64,000 nt of DNA from DATMER01 sp963844885 (GTDB lineage: Bacteria > Acidobacteriota > Thermoanaerobaculia > Multivoradales > UBA5704): contig CAWJQA010000012.1 in the NCBI GenBank assembly GCA_963844885.1, forward strand, positions 62,001 through 126,000. The letters are read 5' to 3'. This document shows positions 1 to 9,079 of the stretch, piece after piece; position 1 is the first letter of the stretch; every line of letters begins with the position of its first letter. Made by a program: the position numbers and the translations under genes. Below the pieces are notes generated by a model, which was given only the letters and a program-made list of their open reading frames with translations, was not told the DNA's origin and searched no databases.

Positions 1-1
1 G

Positions 2-46
2 GAGCTGGCGCCGCGGGTGCATCTGCTGGTGGAAGCGGAAGAATGA
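2..46 (+). CDS. 3' end of an unidentified upstream gene (partial)
   Basis: An open frame runs from the left edge of the window to a TGA at 44-46 and would encode the last 14 residues of a protein (ELAPRVHLLVEAEE). The codon choice is GC-rich like the neighbouring genes. Too little is present to name a family, and it could be chance. A hairpin repeat follows it directly. Confidence 0.3.
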   Translation, partial: ELAPRVHLLVEAEE

Positions 47-61
47 AGGTTACTCCCTGCG

Positions 62-116
62 CTCCCTCTCCCTCGGCACGAGGGAGAGGGCTGGGGAGAG
101 GGAGAATGGGATCAAA
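62..116. repeat. REP-like hairpin repeat, copy 1
   Basis: The element contains a perfect stem (CCCTCTCCCTCG paired with CGAGGGAGAGGG around a 3-nt loop), then GGGGAGAGGG and an ATGGGATCAAA tail. An inverted copy with the same order of parts lies at 38438-38491, about 38 kb away. It abuts the TTG start of the methyltransferase gene, so it may supply or replace that gene's leader. The class (REP or short palindromic mobile element) is inferred from having two copies and a hairpin. Confidence 0.6.
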
Positions 117-1550
117 TTGAGAGGACGAGATCCACAAGGTGGCGGCGGAGCCGGCCGCGGCAACGGTCCGCGCAGGCCGGGCCAGAACGGTTGGCAGTGG
201 TGGAACCGGCCGCTCGACCACGACGAGCGCACCGGCCACCGCCGGAAGTTCCAGGACCGGGAGCGCCCGCGCGGCCCTCGGCGCCCCGCCTTCCGGCGCG
301 ACGACACGCCGCCGGCCGAGCCCCAGGCTCCGGCCGCTCCGGCGGCGTCGGCGACGGCGACGACACCGGGCAACCGTCTGGCCGGGATCGAGCTGCTGGA
401 GGTCCGCATCGAGAAGCTCGTGGCCGGCGGTGACGGTCTGGCCCGCTTCGAGGGGATGCCGATCTTCGTCGCCCGGTCCGCGCCGGGCGACCTTCTCAAG
501 GTGCGGATCACCGAGCGCCGGCCGGACTACGGCCGGGCCGAGGTTCTCGAAATCCTGGAGCCGGGTCCGGCGCGCCGCCCCGATCCCTACCCCGAGCTCA
601 GCTCGACCGGCATCTGCGATCTCCAGCACATCCAGGACGAAGTCCAGCCCCGGCTCAAGGCCGACGCCGTGCGCGAGACCCTGGAGCGGCTCGGCGGCGT
701 CGCCGTGCCTCCGGACACCGAAGTGATCACCGGCGAGCCCTGGGGTTACCGGCTCCGCACCCAGATCCACACCGCCGTCGATCCCGTGGCCGGCGGCATG
801 CGGGTGGGCTACTACGCGCGCGGCACGAAAGACCTCGTCCCCGTCTCCCACTGCGCGCTCCTGGTCCCCGAGCTCGACGAGCTCCTCCAGTCGCTGCCCG
901 GCCGCCTCGAAGCCGGCGGACCGAACCGGATCGATCTCGCGGCCGGCGACGGCGCCGTCACCGTCTCGCCGACCATCCCGGGCCTGCCGCACGGCGAGGT
1001 CTCGCTCGAGGTCGGCGGCCTGACCTATTTCTATGACGCCCGCTCCTTCTTCCAGGGCCACCGGGGCCTGCTGCCGAAGCTGGTACAGCGGGTGGTGGGC
1101 GAGTGGACGGGCGATCTGGCCTACGACCTCTACGGCGGCGTCGGCCTGTTCACCCTCCCCCTGGCGCAGCGCTACCGCAAGGTGGTGACGGTCGAGGGGG
1201 ACACCGTCTCCGCCCGCTACGCCCGCATGAACGCGCGGCGCAACAAGCTGACCAACGTCGACGTCGTCGCCCGCGTGGTGGAGACCTGGATCCACGAGCT
1301 GCCCGCGGGGGTCGACCGGGTCGTCGTGGACCCGCCGCGCGGCGGCCTCTCGCCCAAGGTGCCGCGCGCCCTGGTCGAGCGCCGGCCGAAGCGGCTGACC
1401 TACGTCTCCTGCCACCCCGCCACCCTGGCGCGCGACCTGCGGTTGCTCGCGCGGGCCTACCGCATCGAGAGCATCGCCCTGGTCGACCTCTTCCCCCAGA
1501 CCGGCCACATGGAGGCGATCGTCCAGATGGCGCTCGAACCCCAGGCCTGA
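117..1550 (+). CDS. Class I SAM-dependent RNA (uracil-C5) methyltransferase with TRAM domain, RlmD/TrmA family
   Basis: This 477-residue protein belongs to the TrmA/RumA family, which methylates C5 of a uridine in 23S rRNA or tRNA using SAM. Residues 1-85 are a low-complexity Gly/Arg/Pro tail, probably RNA-binding or disordered. A TRAM-like beta-barrel follows at about 90-150 (IEKLVAGGDGLARFEG). The methyltransferase domain has the SAM loop YDLYGGVGLF, the DPPRGGL motif, the catalytic-cysteine motif YVSCHPATLARDL (Cys432) and the C-terminal DLFPQTGHME signature. The start is uncertain: TTG at 117 opens the frame just after a hairpin repeat, and no better ATG lies near it. RlmC, RlmD and TrmA cannot be told apart here. 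Confidence 0.88.
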   Translation: MRGRDPQGGGGAGRGNGPRRPGQNGWQWWNRPLDHDERTGHRRKFQDRERPRGPRRPAFRRDDTPPAEPQAPAAPAASATATTPGNRLAGIELLEVRIEKLVAGGDGLARFEGMPIFVARSAPGDLLKVRITERRPDYGRAEVLEILEPGPARRPDPYPELSSTGICDLQHIQDEVQPRLKADAVRETLERLGGVAVPPDTEVITGEPWGYRLRTQIHTAVDPVAGGMRVGYYARGTKDLVPVSHCALLVPELDELLQSLPGRLEAGGPNRIDLAAGDGAVTVSPTIPGLPHGEVSLEVGGLTYFYDARSFFQGHRGLLPKLVQRVVGEWTGDLAYDLYGGVGLFTLPLAQRYRKVVTVEGDTVSARYARMNARRNKLTNVDVVARVVETWIHELPAGVDRVVVDPPRGGLSPKVPRALVERRPKRLTYVSCHPATLARDLRLLARAYRIESIALVDLFPQTGHMEAIVQMALEPQA

Positions 1551-1575
1551 AAAGAGTACAGAAAGACAAAGCACC

Positions 1576-3357
1576 ATGCCCCGACGCTACGAAGAGCTCC
1601 TCGGTCCGACCTCCCTGCCTCTGCGTCCCGCCGTCGCCCTGCGCACCACGCTGCGCCGCGGCTACAGCCGCGACAGCCTGAGGGCCGACCTCCTGGCCGG
1701 CATCGTGGTGGGCATCGTGGCGCTGCCGCTGTCCATGGCGCTGGCCGTGGCCTCCGGGGTGGCGCCCCAGTACGGCCTCTATACCGCCATCATCGGCGGC
1801 GCGGTCATCGCGGCCCTGGGTGGCTCGAACGTCCAGGTCTCCGGCCCGACCGCGGCCTTCGTGGTCATCCTGGCCCCCATCTCGGCGAAGTTCGGGGTGG
1901 GCGGCCTCGTGGTGGCGACGCTCATGGCCGGCCTCATGCTGATGCTCATGGGCGTGCTGCGCCTGGGCGGCCTCATCCAGTTCGTGCCCTACCCGGTGAC
2001 GACGGGCTTCACGGCCGGCATCGCCGTGGTCATCGCCACTCTGCAGCTCAAGGACTTCCTCGGGCTCCAGGTATCGAAGATGCCCGAGACCTACCTGGAG
2101 CGGGTGGTGGTCCTGGCCCGGGCCGTGCCCTCGTTCCACTGGCCCGACCTGGCGGTAGGCGCCTTCACCCTGGCCGTCCTCCTCCTCTGGCCGCGGGTGG
2201 TGAAGAAAGTGCCGGCGCCGCTGGTGGCGCTGAGCATCGCCGGAGCGCTGGCCGCCCTGGCGACGAGCCTGGTGCCCGGCTTCGAAGTGGCGACGATCCG
2301 CAGCCGCTTCAGCTACGAGATCGGCGGGCAGATCCTGGCGGGCATCCCGCAGCTTCCACCCCTGCCGGTCCTCCCCTGGAGCCTCCCCGGCGGGGACGGG
2401 CACCCGCTCGGCCTCTCCTTCGGACTGCTGCGCGACCTGCTGCCGTCGGCCTTCGCCATCGCCATGCTGGGAGCGATCGAGTCGCTCCTCTCCGCGGTGG
2501 TGGCGGACGGCATGACCGGCGGCAGCCACGATCCGGACGCCGAGCTGATGGCGCAGGGCACGGGCAACCTGATCGCGCCGTTCTTCGGCGGCATCGCGGC
2601 CACGGGCGCGCTGGCGCGCACGGCCACCAACATCCGCGCGGGCGCGCGGTCGCCGTTCGCGGCCATCATCCATTCGGCCTTCGTGCTGCTCTCGGTGCTG
2701 CTGCTGGCGCCGGTCCTGGGCTATCTCCCGATGGCCTCGCTCGCGGCGCTGCTCCTGCTGGTCGCCTGGAACATGAGCGAGGTGAAGCACTTCGCCCATG
2801 CCCTGCGGGTGGCGCCGAAGAGCGACGTGACCGTCCTGCTCCTCTGCTTCGGCCTGACGGTGGTTTTCGACATGGTGGTGTCGGTCACCGTGGGCGTGGT
2901 TCTGGCGGCGCTCCTCTTCATGAGAAGGATGGCCGAGGTTTCGAGCGTGCGCCTGGTGGACCAGCACCCGTTGATCAAAGGCCTGCCGAAGGACGTGCTG
3001 GTCTACGAAGTGGCCGGTCCGCTCTTCTTCGGCGCGGCGCAGAAGGCGATGAGCGCCCTCCAGCGGGTGCCGTCGGGGATCAGCGCCGTGCTGGTCGACC
3101 TGGCCTCGGTCCCGGCGATGGACGCCACCGGCCTGGTGAGTCTGGAGGCGATGGTGGAGCGGCTCCAGAAGATGGGCATCTACGTGATCCTCTCCGGAGT
3201 CCAAAACCAGCCGATGCGGGTTCTGGCGCGCTCGGGCGTCCACAAGAGGAGGGAGATGATCGCCGTCTACCGCTCGCTGGACCGCGCCGTGGCCGAGGCC
3301 ACGCGCCGCTCCCGGCTGGCCGGGGCAAAGCCGGTGGACGGCGCTCCGGGAGCCTGA
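1576..3357 (+). CDS. SulP family anion transporter with C-terminal STAS domain
   Basis: A 593-residue inner-membrane transporter of the SulP/SLC26 family, which moves sulfate, bicarbonate or dicarboxylates. The N-terminal 450 residues hold the transport core, with family sequences such as GIVALPLSMALAVASGV, YGLYTAIIGG and QVSGPTAAF, and about a dozen hydrophobic segments. Residues from about 470 form a cytoplasmic STAS domain (VLVDLASVPAMDATGL). It begins 25 nt after the methyltransferase stop, on the same strand, so it may be co-transcribed. The substrate cannot be read from sequence; no carbonic anhydrase gene is adjacent. Confidence 0.93.
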   Translation: MPRRYEELLGPTSLPLRPAVALRTTLRRGYSRDSLRADLLAGIVVGIVALPLSMALAVASGVAPQYGLYTAIIGGAVIAALGGSNVQVSGPTAAFVVILAPISAKFGVGGLVVATLMAGLMLMLMGVLRLGGLIQFVPYPVTTGFTAGIAVVIATLQLKDFLGLQVSKMPETYLERVVVLARAVPSFHWPDLAVGAFTLAVLLLWPRVVKKVPAPLVALSIAGALAALATSLVPGFEVATIRSRFSYEIGGQILAGIPQLPPLPVLPWSLPGGDGHPLGLSFGLLRDLLPSAFAIAMLGAIESLLSAVVADGMTGGSHDPDAELMAQGTGNLIAPFFGGIAATGALARTATNIRAGARSPFAAIIHSAFVLLSVLLLAPVLGYLPMASLAALLLLVAWNMSEVKHFAHALRVAPKSDVTVLLLCFGLTVVFDMVVSVTVGVVLAALLFMRRMAEVSSVRLVDQHPLIKGLPKDVLVYEVAGPLFFGAAQKAMSALQRVPSGISAVLVDLASVPAMDATGLVSLEAMVERLQKMGIYVILSGVQNQPMRVLARSGVHKRREMIAVYRSLDRAVAEATRRSRLAGAKPVDGAPGA

Positions 3358-3391
3358 TAGCGAGCCGCGACTCGGCTATACTGATGCCATG

Positions 3392-3420
3392 GCTCGGGTG
3401 CTCCCACTCCCACCCCGAGC
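3392..3420 (+). other. Hairpin between the SulP and M28 genes
   Basis: GCTCGGGTG pairs with CACCCCGAGC across a 10-nt loop, with one bulged base. There is no T-run after it, so it is not a classic intrinsic terminator. It could be an attenuator or an RNA-stabilising element. A TATACT word just upstream (3376-3381) resembles a -10 box but has no clear -35. Confidence 0.3.
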
Positions 3421-3454
3421 TGTTCAGGACTCTCCGCGAGAGTAAGACCGGTCA

Positions 3455-4894
3455 GTGACTCGCCGTCTCCTTTATCCTTGTCCAGGTCCATGTCGGTGCC
3501 TGCATGGTCGACAGCCCAGGCGGCGATCTCTTCAGTCCGCCGGATTCGCCGCCGTTGTCCTTCTGCTGGTCGCCGCGCCCGCCGTCTCCCAGAAGCCGCT
3601 CGCCTGGCGGGTGGCGGCCGGGCTCGCGCAACTCGGGCCGCGGCCGGACGGCGGGCCGGCTCAGGCTCCGGCGCAACGCTTCCTTCTCTACTCCATGCAG
3701 CGCGCGGGCTTGAAGGACGTGCGGGCCGTGCCGGTGCCGGGCAGTCCCGATTGGGTGAACCTGACCGGTGTGGTGCCGGGCCGGTCAGACCGGGAGATCG
3801 TCCTGTCGGCCCACTACGACAGCGTGCCGCGAGGCCCGGGAGCCGGCGACGACGCCTCGGGCTGCGGCGTGGCCATCGCCGCCGCGGCCGATCTGGCGCG
3901 CACGCCTCTCGACCACACCGTGCGGGTGGTCCTCTTCGACGCCGAGGAGCTCGGCCTCGACGGCAGCCAGGGCTGGGTGGCGAGCCTCTCTCCCGCGCAG
4001 CGGGACCGCATCCTGGCGGATCTCAACATCGAGATGGTCGGCTGGGCCGGCAGCGCCGGGCCGACGATCCACAGCTTTCCAATGGACGTTGAGGGCGACC
4101 GGACGCTCGCGCCGGGCTGGCTCGTCCACTTCCTCCTGCGTAGCGGCGACGCCGTGGGTTGGCGCTACGAGATGTCGGACCCCCAGGCACCGTTCCTGGC
4201 TCAGCTCGTCCTGCGCACGGCGCGGGTCCGGCTGGGTGCGGACGCCAACGCCTTCACGGCGCACGGCATCCCGGCGCTCTCGGTGTCGGACAGCTCACTC
4301 CTCCGGATGGACCCCGCCTACCACCAGCCCACGGATACCGCCGCCCGCCTCGACCCGGCGCGGATGGACGCGTGGACCACCGCGGTCGCCGCGGCGGCGC
4401 GCCGGATGGACCGGCTCACCGGCCGGCCCGTCCAGGACGACGAGTATTTCGTCCTCTTCAACCGCGTCTGGATCCGGCGGGACCTCTATTGGATGGGTCT
4501 CGGCGTGTGGCTGCTGCTCGCCTGGCGCGGCCGGCCGCGGGGAGCGCGGTTCGCCTCGGCCGAAGAAAAATCCCGGGCGTGGCGGCGCCACCTGCCCGGG
4601 TTCCTGTTCCGGGCCCTCTTCCTGGTCTCGGTGCTTCTCGCGCCGGTGCTTTCGGTCCTGCTCCTGCCCGCCGGGCTGCTCGCAGCCTTCCCACCGAAAC
4701 AGACGTGGGCGCGAGTGTCCGTCGTTGTTCTCGGCCTGCTGCCGCTGCTGGTCTTTCTGGGAGCCCTGGAAGTCGCGTTCACGCTACAGATAGCTTCCAC
4801 GAGGTCCGGAGTCCAATGGGGAACGGTGCTGCCCGTTCTGGCGACCGCCGCGGCCTTCGCGATCGTGATGGTTGTGTCGAGCAAAAACCCTTGA
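3455..4894 (+). CDS. M28 family zinc peptidase, exported, with C-terminal membrane helices
   Basis: A 479-residue M28 metallopeptidase (aminopeptidase/glutaminyl-cyclase fold). A basic N-terminus and hydrophobic stretch (about residues 28-45, ending AVSQ) look like a signal peptide or anchor. Zinc-site motifs occur in order: SAHYDSVP (His120), GDDASG (Asp132), DAEELG, NIEMVGW and YHQPTD. After the peptidase domain (ends about residue 340) come three or more hydrophobic helices to the C-terminus, so the enzyme is probably membrane-bound and faces the periplasm. The GTG start is the only start codon upstream of the signal sequence in this frame. Its 3' end converges on the matrixin gene. Confidence 0.88.
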   Translation: MTRRLLYPCPGPCRCLHGRQPRRRSLQSAGFAAVVLLLVAAPAVSQKPLAWRVAAGLAQLGPRPDGGPAQAPAQRFLLYSMQRAGLKDVRAVPVPGSPDWVNLTGVVPGRSDREIVLSAHYDSVPRGPGAGDDASGCGVAIAAAADLARTPLDHTVRVVLFDAEELGLDGSQGWVASLSPAQRDRILADLNIEMVGWAGSAGPTIHSFPMDVEGDRTLAPGWLVHFLLRSGDAVGWRYEMSDPQAPFLAQLVLRTARVRLGADANAFTAHGIPALSVSDSSLLRMDPAYHQPTDTAARLDPARMDAWTTAVAAAARRMDRLTGRPVQDDEYFVLFNRVWIRRDLYWMGLGVWLLLAWRGRPRGARFASAEEKSRAWRRHLPGFLFRALFLVSVLLAPVLSVLLLPAGLLAAFPPKQTWARVSVVVLGLLPLLVFLGALEVAFTLQIASTRSGVQWGTVLPVLATAAAFAIVMVVSSKNP

Positions 4895-4960
4895 AGGCCG
4901 ACGAGGTTCTACCGACCCCTGTTGGCGCGGAGACGAATCGGGGATGGAACGAACCATCAC

Positions 4961-6550
4961 TTATTCGAAGTAGCCGTTCACATCCACCACCAGGTGGACA
5001 GTTCCGCTGGCGCCCATCGCAGGAACGACGGTAAAGGCCCGTTCCGGAGCGCTGGAGAGGAGCACGATCGCATTGTTGGCCCGCGTCTGGCCGCCGGAAA
5101 AGTTCAAGGTGCTGGTGTTCGGCCGAGGCCAACCGGCGGCGTACAGCGTCACGTGCCCACCACCGGAAGGGGCCACCGTGATGACATTGATCGAGAGAGC
5201 GACCGCCGTGGACGGGACGCCGCACTGGCCGGCGGCTGCGAAGGTCCGCGGCTGCTCCGCCTGGAGCGCCGGCCCACCGTACGTGCCATCCGGATCCCGA
5301 GTGTCGAGCAACCGGCAGGGGGCGATGGTGAAGAAATCCGTGGGCGAGGGTGGAGAAAGGTAGAGAGCGGCGATTCCCGCCCGGTCGTCGGCATGGAGCG
5401 AAGCGCCGCGACCGTCGTCATGGATGTACGGCCACATCAGGGCTTCATTCACCTCGGAGTGGTTGAGCCCCAGAGTGTGGCCGAGCTCGTGTGCGAAAAG
5501 CTCCTCCGCCACCTTGCTCCCGTTTGGACTGTTCTGGAAGAAGCAGGTGAGGCTGTCGTTTGTGACAATGTCGGCGTTCGCGATTCGATGATAGAAGGTG
5601 GATTGATGAGGAGTCAACTCTGAATAGTACCAGGGCCCGCCATAGGCGAGGACGCCACCGGAGATGCAACTGAACGCCGGCAGCTCGTTGTTGGGGTCGT
5701 TGAAAAGGATCGCATTGACCGTGTCGTACTGGATGAGGCCGCTGGTGTCGGTGGTCGTTCCCGCGTAGATGTAGGCGATGTTGGTGGCGGAATCGTCGTT
5801 CCAGGCCGCGAGCGCCGTCTGGAATTCCGTGAAGCCGCCTCCCGCCACACCTTGCTGACCGTCCTGGTGGGCGTACCACGGCACGCTTTGGAGGCCATCG
5901 AACTCGAACCACCGCAGGTTGTAGCCGTCAGCGTCTTCAAAGAGCGTAAAGTCGTCGGTGATCCGGCGTAGGAGGGGCGTGTCAGCAATCTGGTAGTCGG
6001 CCCGGCTCCGCAAGCCGCGCGCTCGGTCGGCGACCCAGCGGACGAAGCGGTCGAAGTCCCGCAGGGGCTCAGAAAGCAGAGGCTCTCCCGGACGGGTGAT
6101 CGCCTGGGCCTCGGACAGGTGGCGAACGGCGAGATGGTATCTCTCGGTCCGGACCTCGTGGAAGGCCCCCAGCATGAGTTGGCCGATCGAGTACGTGCCG
6201 TCGAGCCGGGGAAAAAGAAACAGCAGCGCCCGTTCGCCCGGAGCGAAGCGCGGCGCTCCCCAGATCCGCAGCGCGAGGCCATCGGCGCGGACCCCGCCGG
6301 GCACTCGCACCGTGACGACAAAGCCGGGCACCATCGCTCCCTTGAGCACCTGCTCGACGCGCACGCGGTAGCCGGTGAACGGACGCAGACCGTCCTGACC
6401 GGAATCGGAGCCCTGAATCTGGACCACCGCGATCACCGGCACCTGGTCGACCAGGGCCTCGTCGGTCATCGGTACGTAGGAGGTCGCTGAAGCGGGCAGT
6501 GCGGCAAGGAGCGGCAACAGCGCGAGGGCGAGAGGGCGGATGGTCTTCAT
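4961..6550 (-). CDS. Secreted matrixin-like (M10) zinc metalloprotease
   Basis: A 529-residue exported protein with a clear signal peptide (MKTIRPLALALLPLLAALPASA). Residues 25-180 form an N-terminal region that I do not recognise. The catalytic domain carries HELGHTLGLNHS, the HExxHxxGxxH zinc site (His354, His358, His364), followed by the Met-turn-like ALMWPYI. The C-terminal 120 residues (PCRLLDTRD near the start, VVDVNGYF at the end) match a beta-sandwich module I have seen at the ends of secreted proteins in Actinobacteria and Acidobacteriota. It probably degrades extracellular protein. It stands alone, converging on the M28 gene. Confidence 0.88.
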   Translation of the reverse strand: MKTIRPLALALLPLLAALPASATSYVPMTDEALVDQVPVIAVVQIQGSDSGQDGLRPFTGYRVRVEQVLKGAMVPGFVVTVRVPGGVRADGLALRIWGAPRFAPGERALLFLFPRLDGTYSIGQLMLGAFHEVRTERYHLAVRHLSEAQAITRPGEPLLSEPLRDFDRFVRWVADRARGLRSRADYQIADTPLLRRITDDFTLFEDADGYNLRWFEFDGLQSVPWYAHQDGQQGVAGGGFTEFQTALAAWNDDSATNIAYIYAGTTTDTSGLIQYDTVNAILFNDPNNELPAFSCISGGVLAYGGPWYYSELTPHQSTFYHRIANADIVTNDSLTCFFQNSPNGSKVAEELFAHELGHTLGLNHSEVNEALMWPYIHDDGRGASLHADDRAGIAALYLSPPSPTDFFTIAPCRLLDTRDPDGTYGGPALQAEQPRTFAAAGQCGVPSTAVALSINVITVAPSGGGHVTLYAAGWPRPNTSTLNFSGGQTRANNAIVLLSSAPERAFTVVPAMGASGTVHLVVDVNGYFE

Positions 6551-6782
6551 GGGGGCCTCCCGGTTATTGGGTCATCATACACTGTGACCCGGAGGCCGGT
6601 TCCATTTCGCTCGACCCCGGCTCCTTTGGGTAGGAAACGCAACACAACGATGCACAAGGATGCACAAACCATGGAGAGATTGCCGGAGCGGGTAGCGTCC
6701 CGGTTGCCGGCTCCGGACTCGTTCGCGCACACCCGCGAGCTCTTCGACCCGGTCTCTGAGGCACAAAACCCGAGACCGGGAA

Positions 6783-6990
6783 CGTTTTACCCGCGGGTTG
6801 AAGCATTCGGGACACATAAACAATGAGTCAACCCGCGGGGTGATGCATTTTACCCGCGGGTTGACTCATTTTACCCACGGGTTGACTCATTTTACCGCCG
6901 GGTTGACTCGTTTGCCCCGGCGGTTGACTCATTGTACCCGCGGGTACGGTGAGTCGCGAGCCGGGTAAAATGCCTCAACCGCCGGGTCCG
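6783..6990. repeat. Array A: 21-bp-period palindromic repeat array
   Basis: The core CCCGCGGG (or a one- to two-base variant) starts at 6790, 6832, 6853, 6874, 6895, 6916, 6937 and 6979. All spacings are 21 or 42 bp. Most cores are followed by TTGACTCATTTTA. The unit at 6823-6839 is inverted relative to that at 6853-6869 and makes a perfect 17-bp stem. There are no unique spacers, so it is not a CRISPR array. Stops interrupt the frames, so it is probably non-coding. The surrounding gene-free stretch 6551-7362 otherwise holds only scattered, degraded copies of the same words and a small palindrome near 7110-7127. Confidence 0.75.
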
Positions 6991-7259
6991 ACGGCTCGGT
7001 ATCGCTCCAGCTCGCCTCGACTCTCGGGTCGGAGGGCTCGCGTCCGTGGTACAGGCGACCTCCTCGCCTCGCAGGCGACGGCTGGCCGGGCGCGCGGCGG
7101 GTGGGATCCAGGTGGGAACTTCCCACTTGAACAATCAGCCCCTGACTCCAAGCGGCGGTTGACCCGCCAGTTGCATAAGTTTCCCCGTCGAAGCCCCCCA
7201 AAGGTCCAGATCTAGGGACTCCGAGGCTGCTTTCCCCTCTACCACTGGATCTCACCGGG

Positions 7260-8772
7260 AGTGACGTCCAGAAAAAGGCTTCTTTTCATGGAAAAAGCGA
7301 CCTCAGGGCTGGTACAATGGTGTTGTCAAGGCACCAAGCCCAACCCAAGGAGGCCGCTCGCCATGAAGCTTAGCAGAAACGAGGTCCAAAGCAAGACCCA
7401 CGCCATTCCAGAGCTGCGATTCGAAGACCAGAAGCTCACCTCCTTTGCCGGTCTTTTCGTGTTCCAGCTTTTGTTCCAGAGGCTGGATCTCAAGAATCGG
7501 CTGCGCAACTGCTTCCGCCACCTGCGTTCCAACCGAGCTTACGATCATACCGTGGCCGTCCTTGGTCTCATCATCCACCTCTTGATTGGCTTTCGGCAGC
7601 TCCGTGATTTACGTTACTACTGCGACGACCCTATGGTGCAGCGCGTTCTTGGCTTGAATCGGCTGCCAGACGTGGCCACTGTCAGCCGCCTGCTGGCCAG
7701 CGCTGACGCCGAGAGCGTGGCCTCTCTGCGACAACTCCTCAGACAGATGGTGCTGCAAAGATTGATCCCGCTCGGCCTGCGTCGATTGACCCTCGACTTT
7801 GACGGCTCGGTCATCGGCACCGGCCGTTCTGCCGAGGGCACCGCCGTGGGCTTCAATCGCAAGAAAAAAGGACAACGAAGCTACTATCCCCTGTTCTGCA
7901 CTATAGCTCAAGCCGGCCAAGTGTTCGACGTCTTGCACCGGCCAGGAAATGTGCATGACTCCAACGGAGCGCGGGAGTTCATCCTTGATTGTATCAACAC
8001 AGTTCGAGCGGCACTGCCTGGCATTCAGATAGAAGTCAGGATGGACGGCGCCTTCTTCAGCGATGCCCTGGTTACCCTGCTTACGGATCTCCGTGTGGAG
8101 TTCACCATCTCGGTTCCTTTCGAGCGTTTCGTCGAGCTCAAGGGAAAGATTGAAGGCCGTCGTTCGTGGCACAGGCTCAATGAGGATCTCGGATACTTCG
8201 AGGTCAGATGGAAACCCAAGGCATGGAGCCGCAGTTATCGTTTCCTCTTCGTCCGGACTCGCTCGGTCATCCGTGACAAGGAACCCATCCAGCTCGATCT
8301 TTTCGTCCCGCAAGTCCGTGGATATGAGTTCAAGGTCGTCGTTACCAACAAGAAGATCCGGGTACGTGAGGTCATCCAATACCACAATGGCCGAGGTGCC
8401 CAAGAAGGTGTTTTTGCCGAGTTGAAATCTCAGGGCCAGCTCGACTACGTTCCCACGCAAACCCTCGTGGGCAATCAGATCTTCCTGCTGTCGGCCGTCC
8501 TCGCTCATAACCTCAATCGCGACCTGCAAATGATTGCCCATGAACCCAGTCGAGACACCACGCCCCAACGCTCGCCTCTCTGGCGGTTCGAACGACTCGA
8601 AACCGTGCGCCTCAAGCTGATCAACAGAGCAGGGCGCCTCAATCAGCCTCAAGGCAGGCTCACCCTGACGATGAGCACGAACCCTGCCGTCAAAGAAGAG
8701 TTGTTGCATTACCGAGCGCAGCTCGAGAAGAAGGCCGCCTGACTACCGTCCAGATTCTGTCGTTTTGCAACA
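7260..8772 (+). mobile_element. IS1380-family insertion sequence (ends approximate)
   Basis: The block consists of one transposase gene with short flanks and is visibly richer in A/T than its surroundings, which suggests acquisition. The ends are not settled: the flanks share only the short word ACCGGG (7254-7259 and 8773-8778), which could be a target duplication, and I could not find convincing terminal inverted repeats. Sequence typical of array A (CCGGGTTGACTC) resumes right after the element at 8774, so it appears to have landed in or beside that array. Confidence 0.55.
7363..8742 (+). CDS. IS1380-family DDE transposase
   Basis: This 459-residue protein is a full-length IS1380-type transposase. 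Family features are the LTLDFDGSV first-aspartate motif, the region KKKGQRSYYPLFCTIAQAGQ, EVRMDGAFFS with the second aspartate, and the late segment GRGAQEGVFAELK with the catalytic glutamate. The start at ATG 7363 is chosen because a strong AAGGAGG lies just upstream; the frame is open for 34 more codons upstream without a good ribosome site. It looks intact and may still be active. Confidence 0.9.
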   Translation: MKLSRNEVQSKTHAIPELRFEDQKLTSFAGLFVFQLLFQRLDLKNRLRNCFRHLRSNRAYDHTVAVLGLIIHLLIGFRQLRDLRYYCDDPMVQRVLGLNRLPDVATVSRLLASADAESVASLRQLLRQMVLQRLIPLGLRRLTLDFDGSVIGTGRSAEGTAVGFNRKKKGQRSYYPLFCTIAQAGQVFDVLHRPGNVHDSNGAREFILDCINTVRAALPGIQIEVRMDGAFFSDALVTLLTDLRVEFTISVPFERFVELKGKIEGRRSWHRLNEDLGYFEVRWKPKAWSRSYRFLFVRTRSVIRDKEPIQLDLFVPQVRGYEFKVVVTNKKIRVREVIQYHNGRGAQEGVFAELKSQGQLDYVPTQTLVGNQIFLLSAVLAHNLNRDLQMIAHEPSRDTTPQRSPLWRFERLETVRLKLINRAGRLNQPQGRLTLTMSTNPAVKEELLHYRAQLEKKAA

Positions 8773-8778
8773 ACCGGG

Positions 8779-9006
8779 TTGACTCTCGGCAAGGCCCTGG
8801 AGGGATTGGACAGCGAGGTTCGGTTCGCCGTGTGTCGGGGTTCGAACGGGCAGATTGTCCTCGACCCCTGTGTCTCGATCCCGGCGTCCGAGGCCTGGCT
8901 CTACCGGCATCCGAAGGCTCTGGCGGCAGTCCGAAGAGGTCTTCAGGAGGCCGCCGAAGGGAAGGCCGTCGCCATCGGATCGTTCGCGAAGTACGCCGAC
9001 GAATAA
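8779..9006 (+). CDS. Small hypothetical protein, possibly an antitoxin-like fragment
   Basis: A 75-residue frame starting at a TTG inside an array-A repeat word, directly after the insertion sequence. The segment VSIPASEAWLYRHPKALAAVRRGLQEAAEGK resembles small regulatory or antitoxin proteins that sit ahead of RelE-type toxins, but no toxin gene follows. The insertion sequence may have removed its true 5' end. Part of its 3' end (GCCATCGGATCG) is echoed at 9052. The call rests on composition and sequence feel only. Confidence 0.4.
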   Translation: MTLGKALEGLDSEVRFAVCRGSNGQIVLDPCVSIPASEAWLYRHPKALAAVRRGLQEAAEGKAVAIGSFAKYADE

Positions 9007-9079
9007 GGCCAGCGCTTCTCCGCACCAGCAGCCAGTGGCGGGACGGCCGCCGCCATCGGATCGGCTGCGAAATGGGGGG

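Noticed and set aside
6783..6990. Possible CRISPR array
   Set aside because: Cores repeat every 21 bp with no unique spacers, units occur in both orientations, and no cas genes are present.
8743..8790. Terminal inverted repeat for the IS1380 element
   Set aside because: Comparison with 7254-7300 gave only scattered matches, not a convincing repeat.
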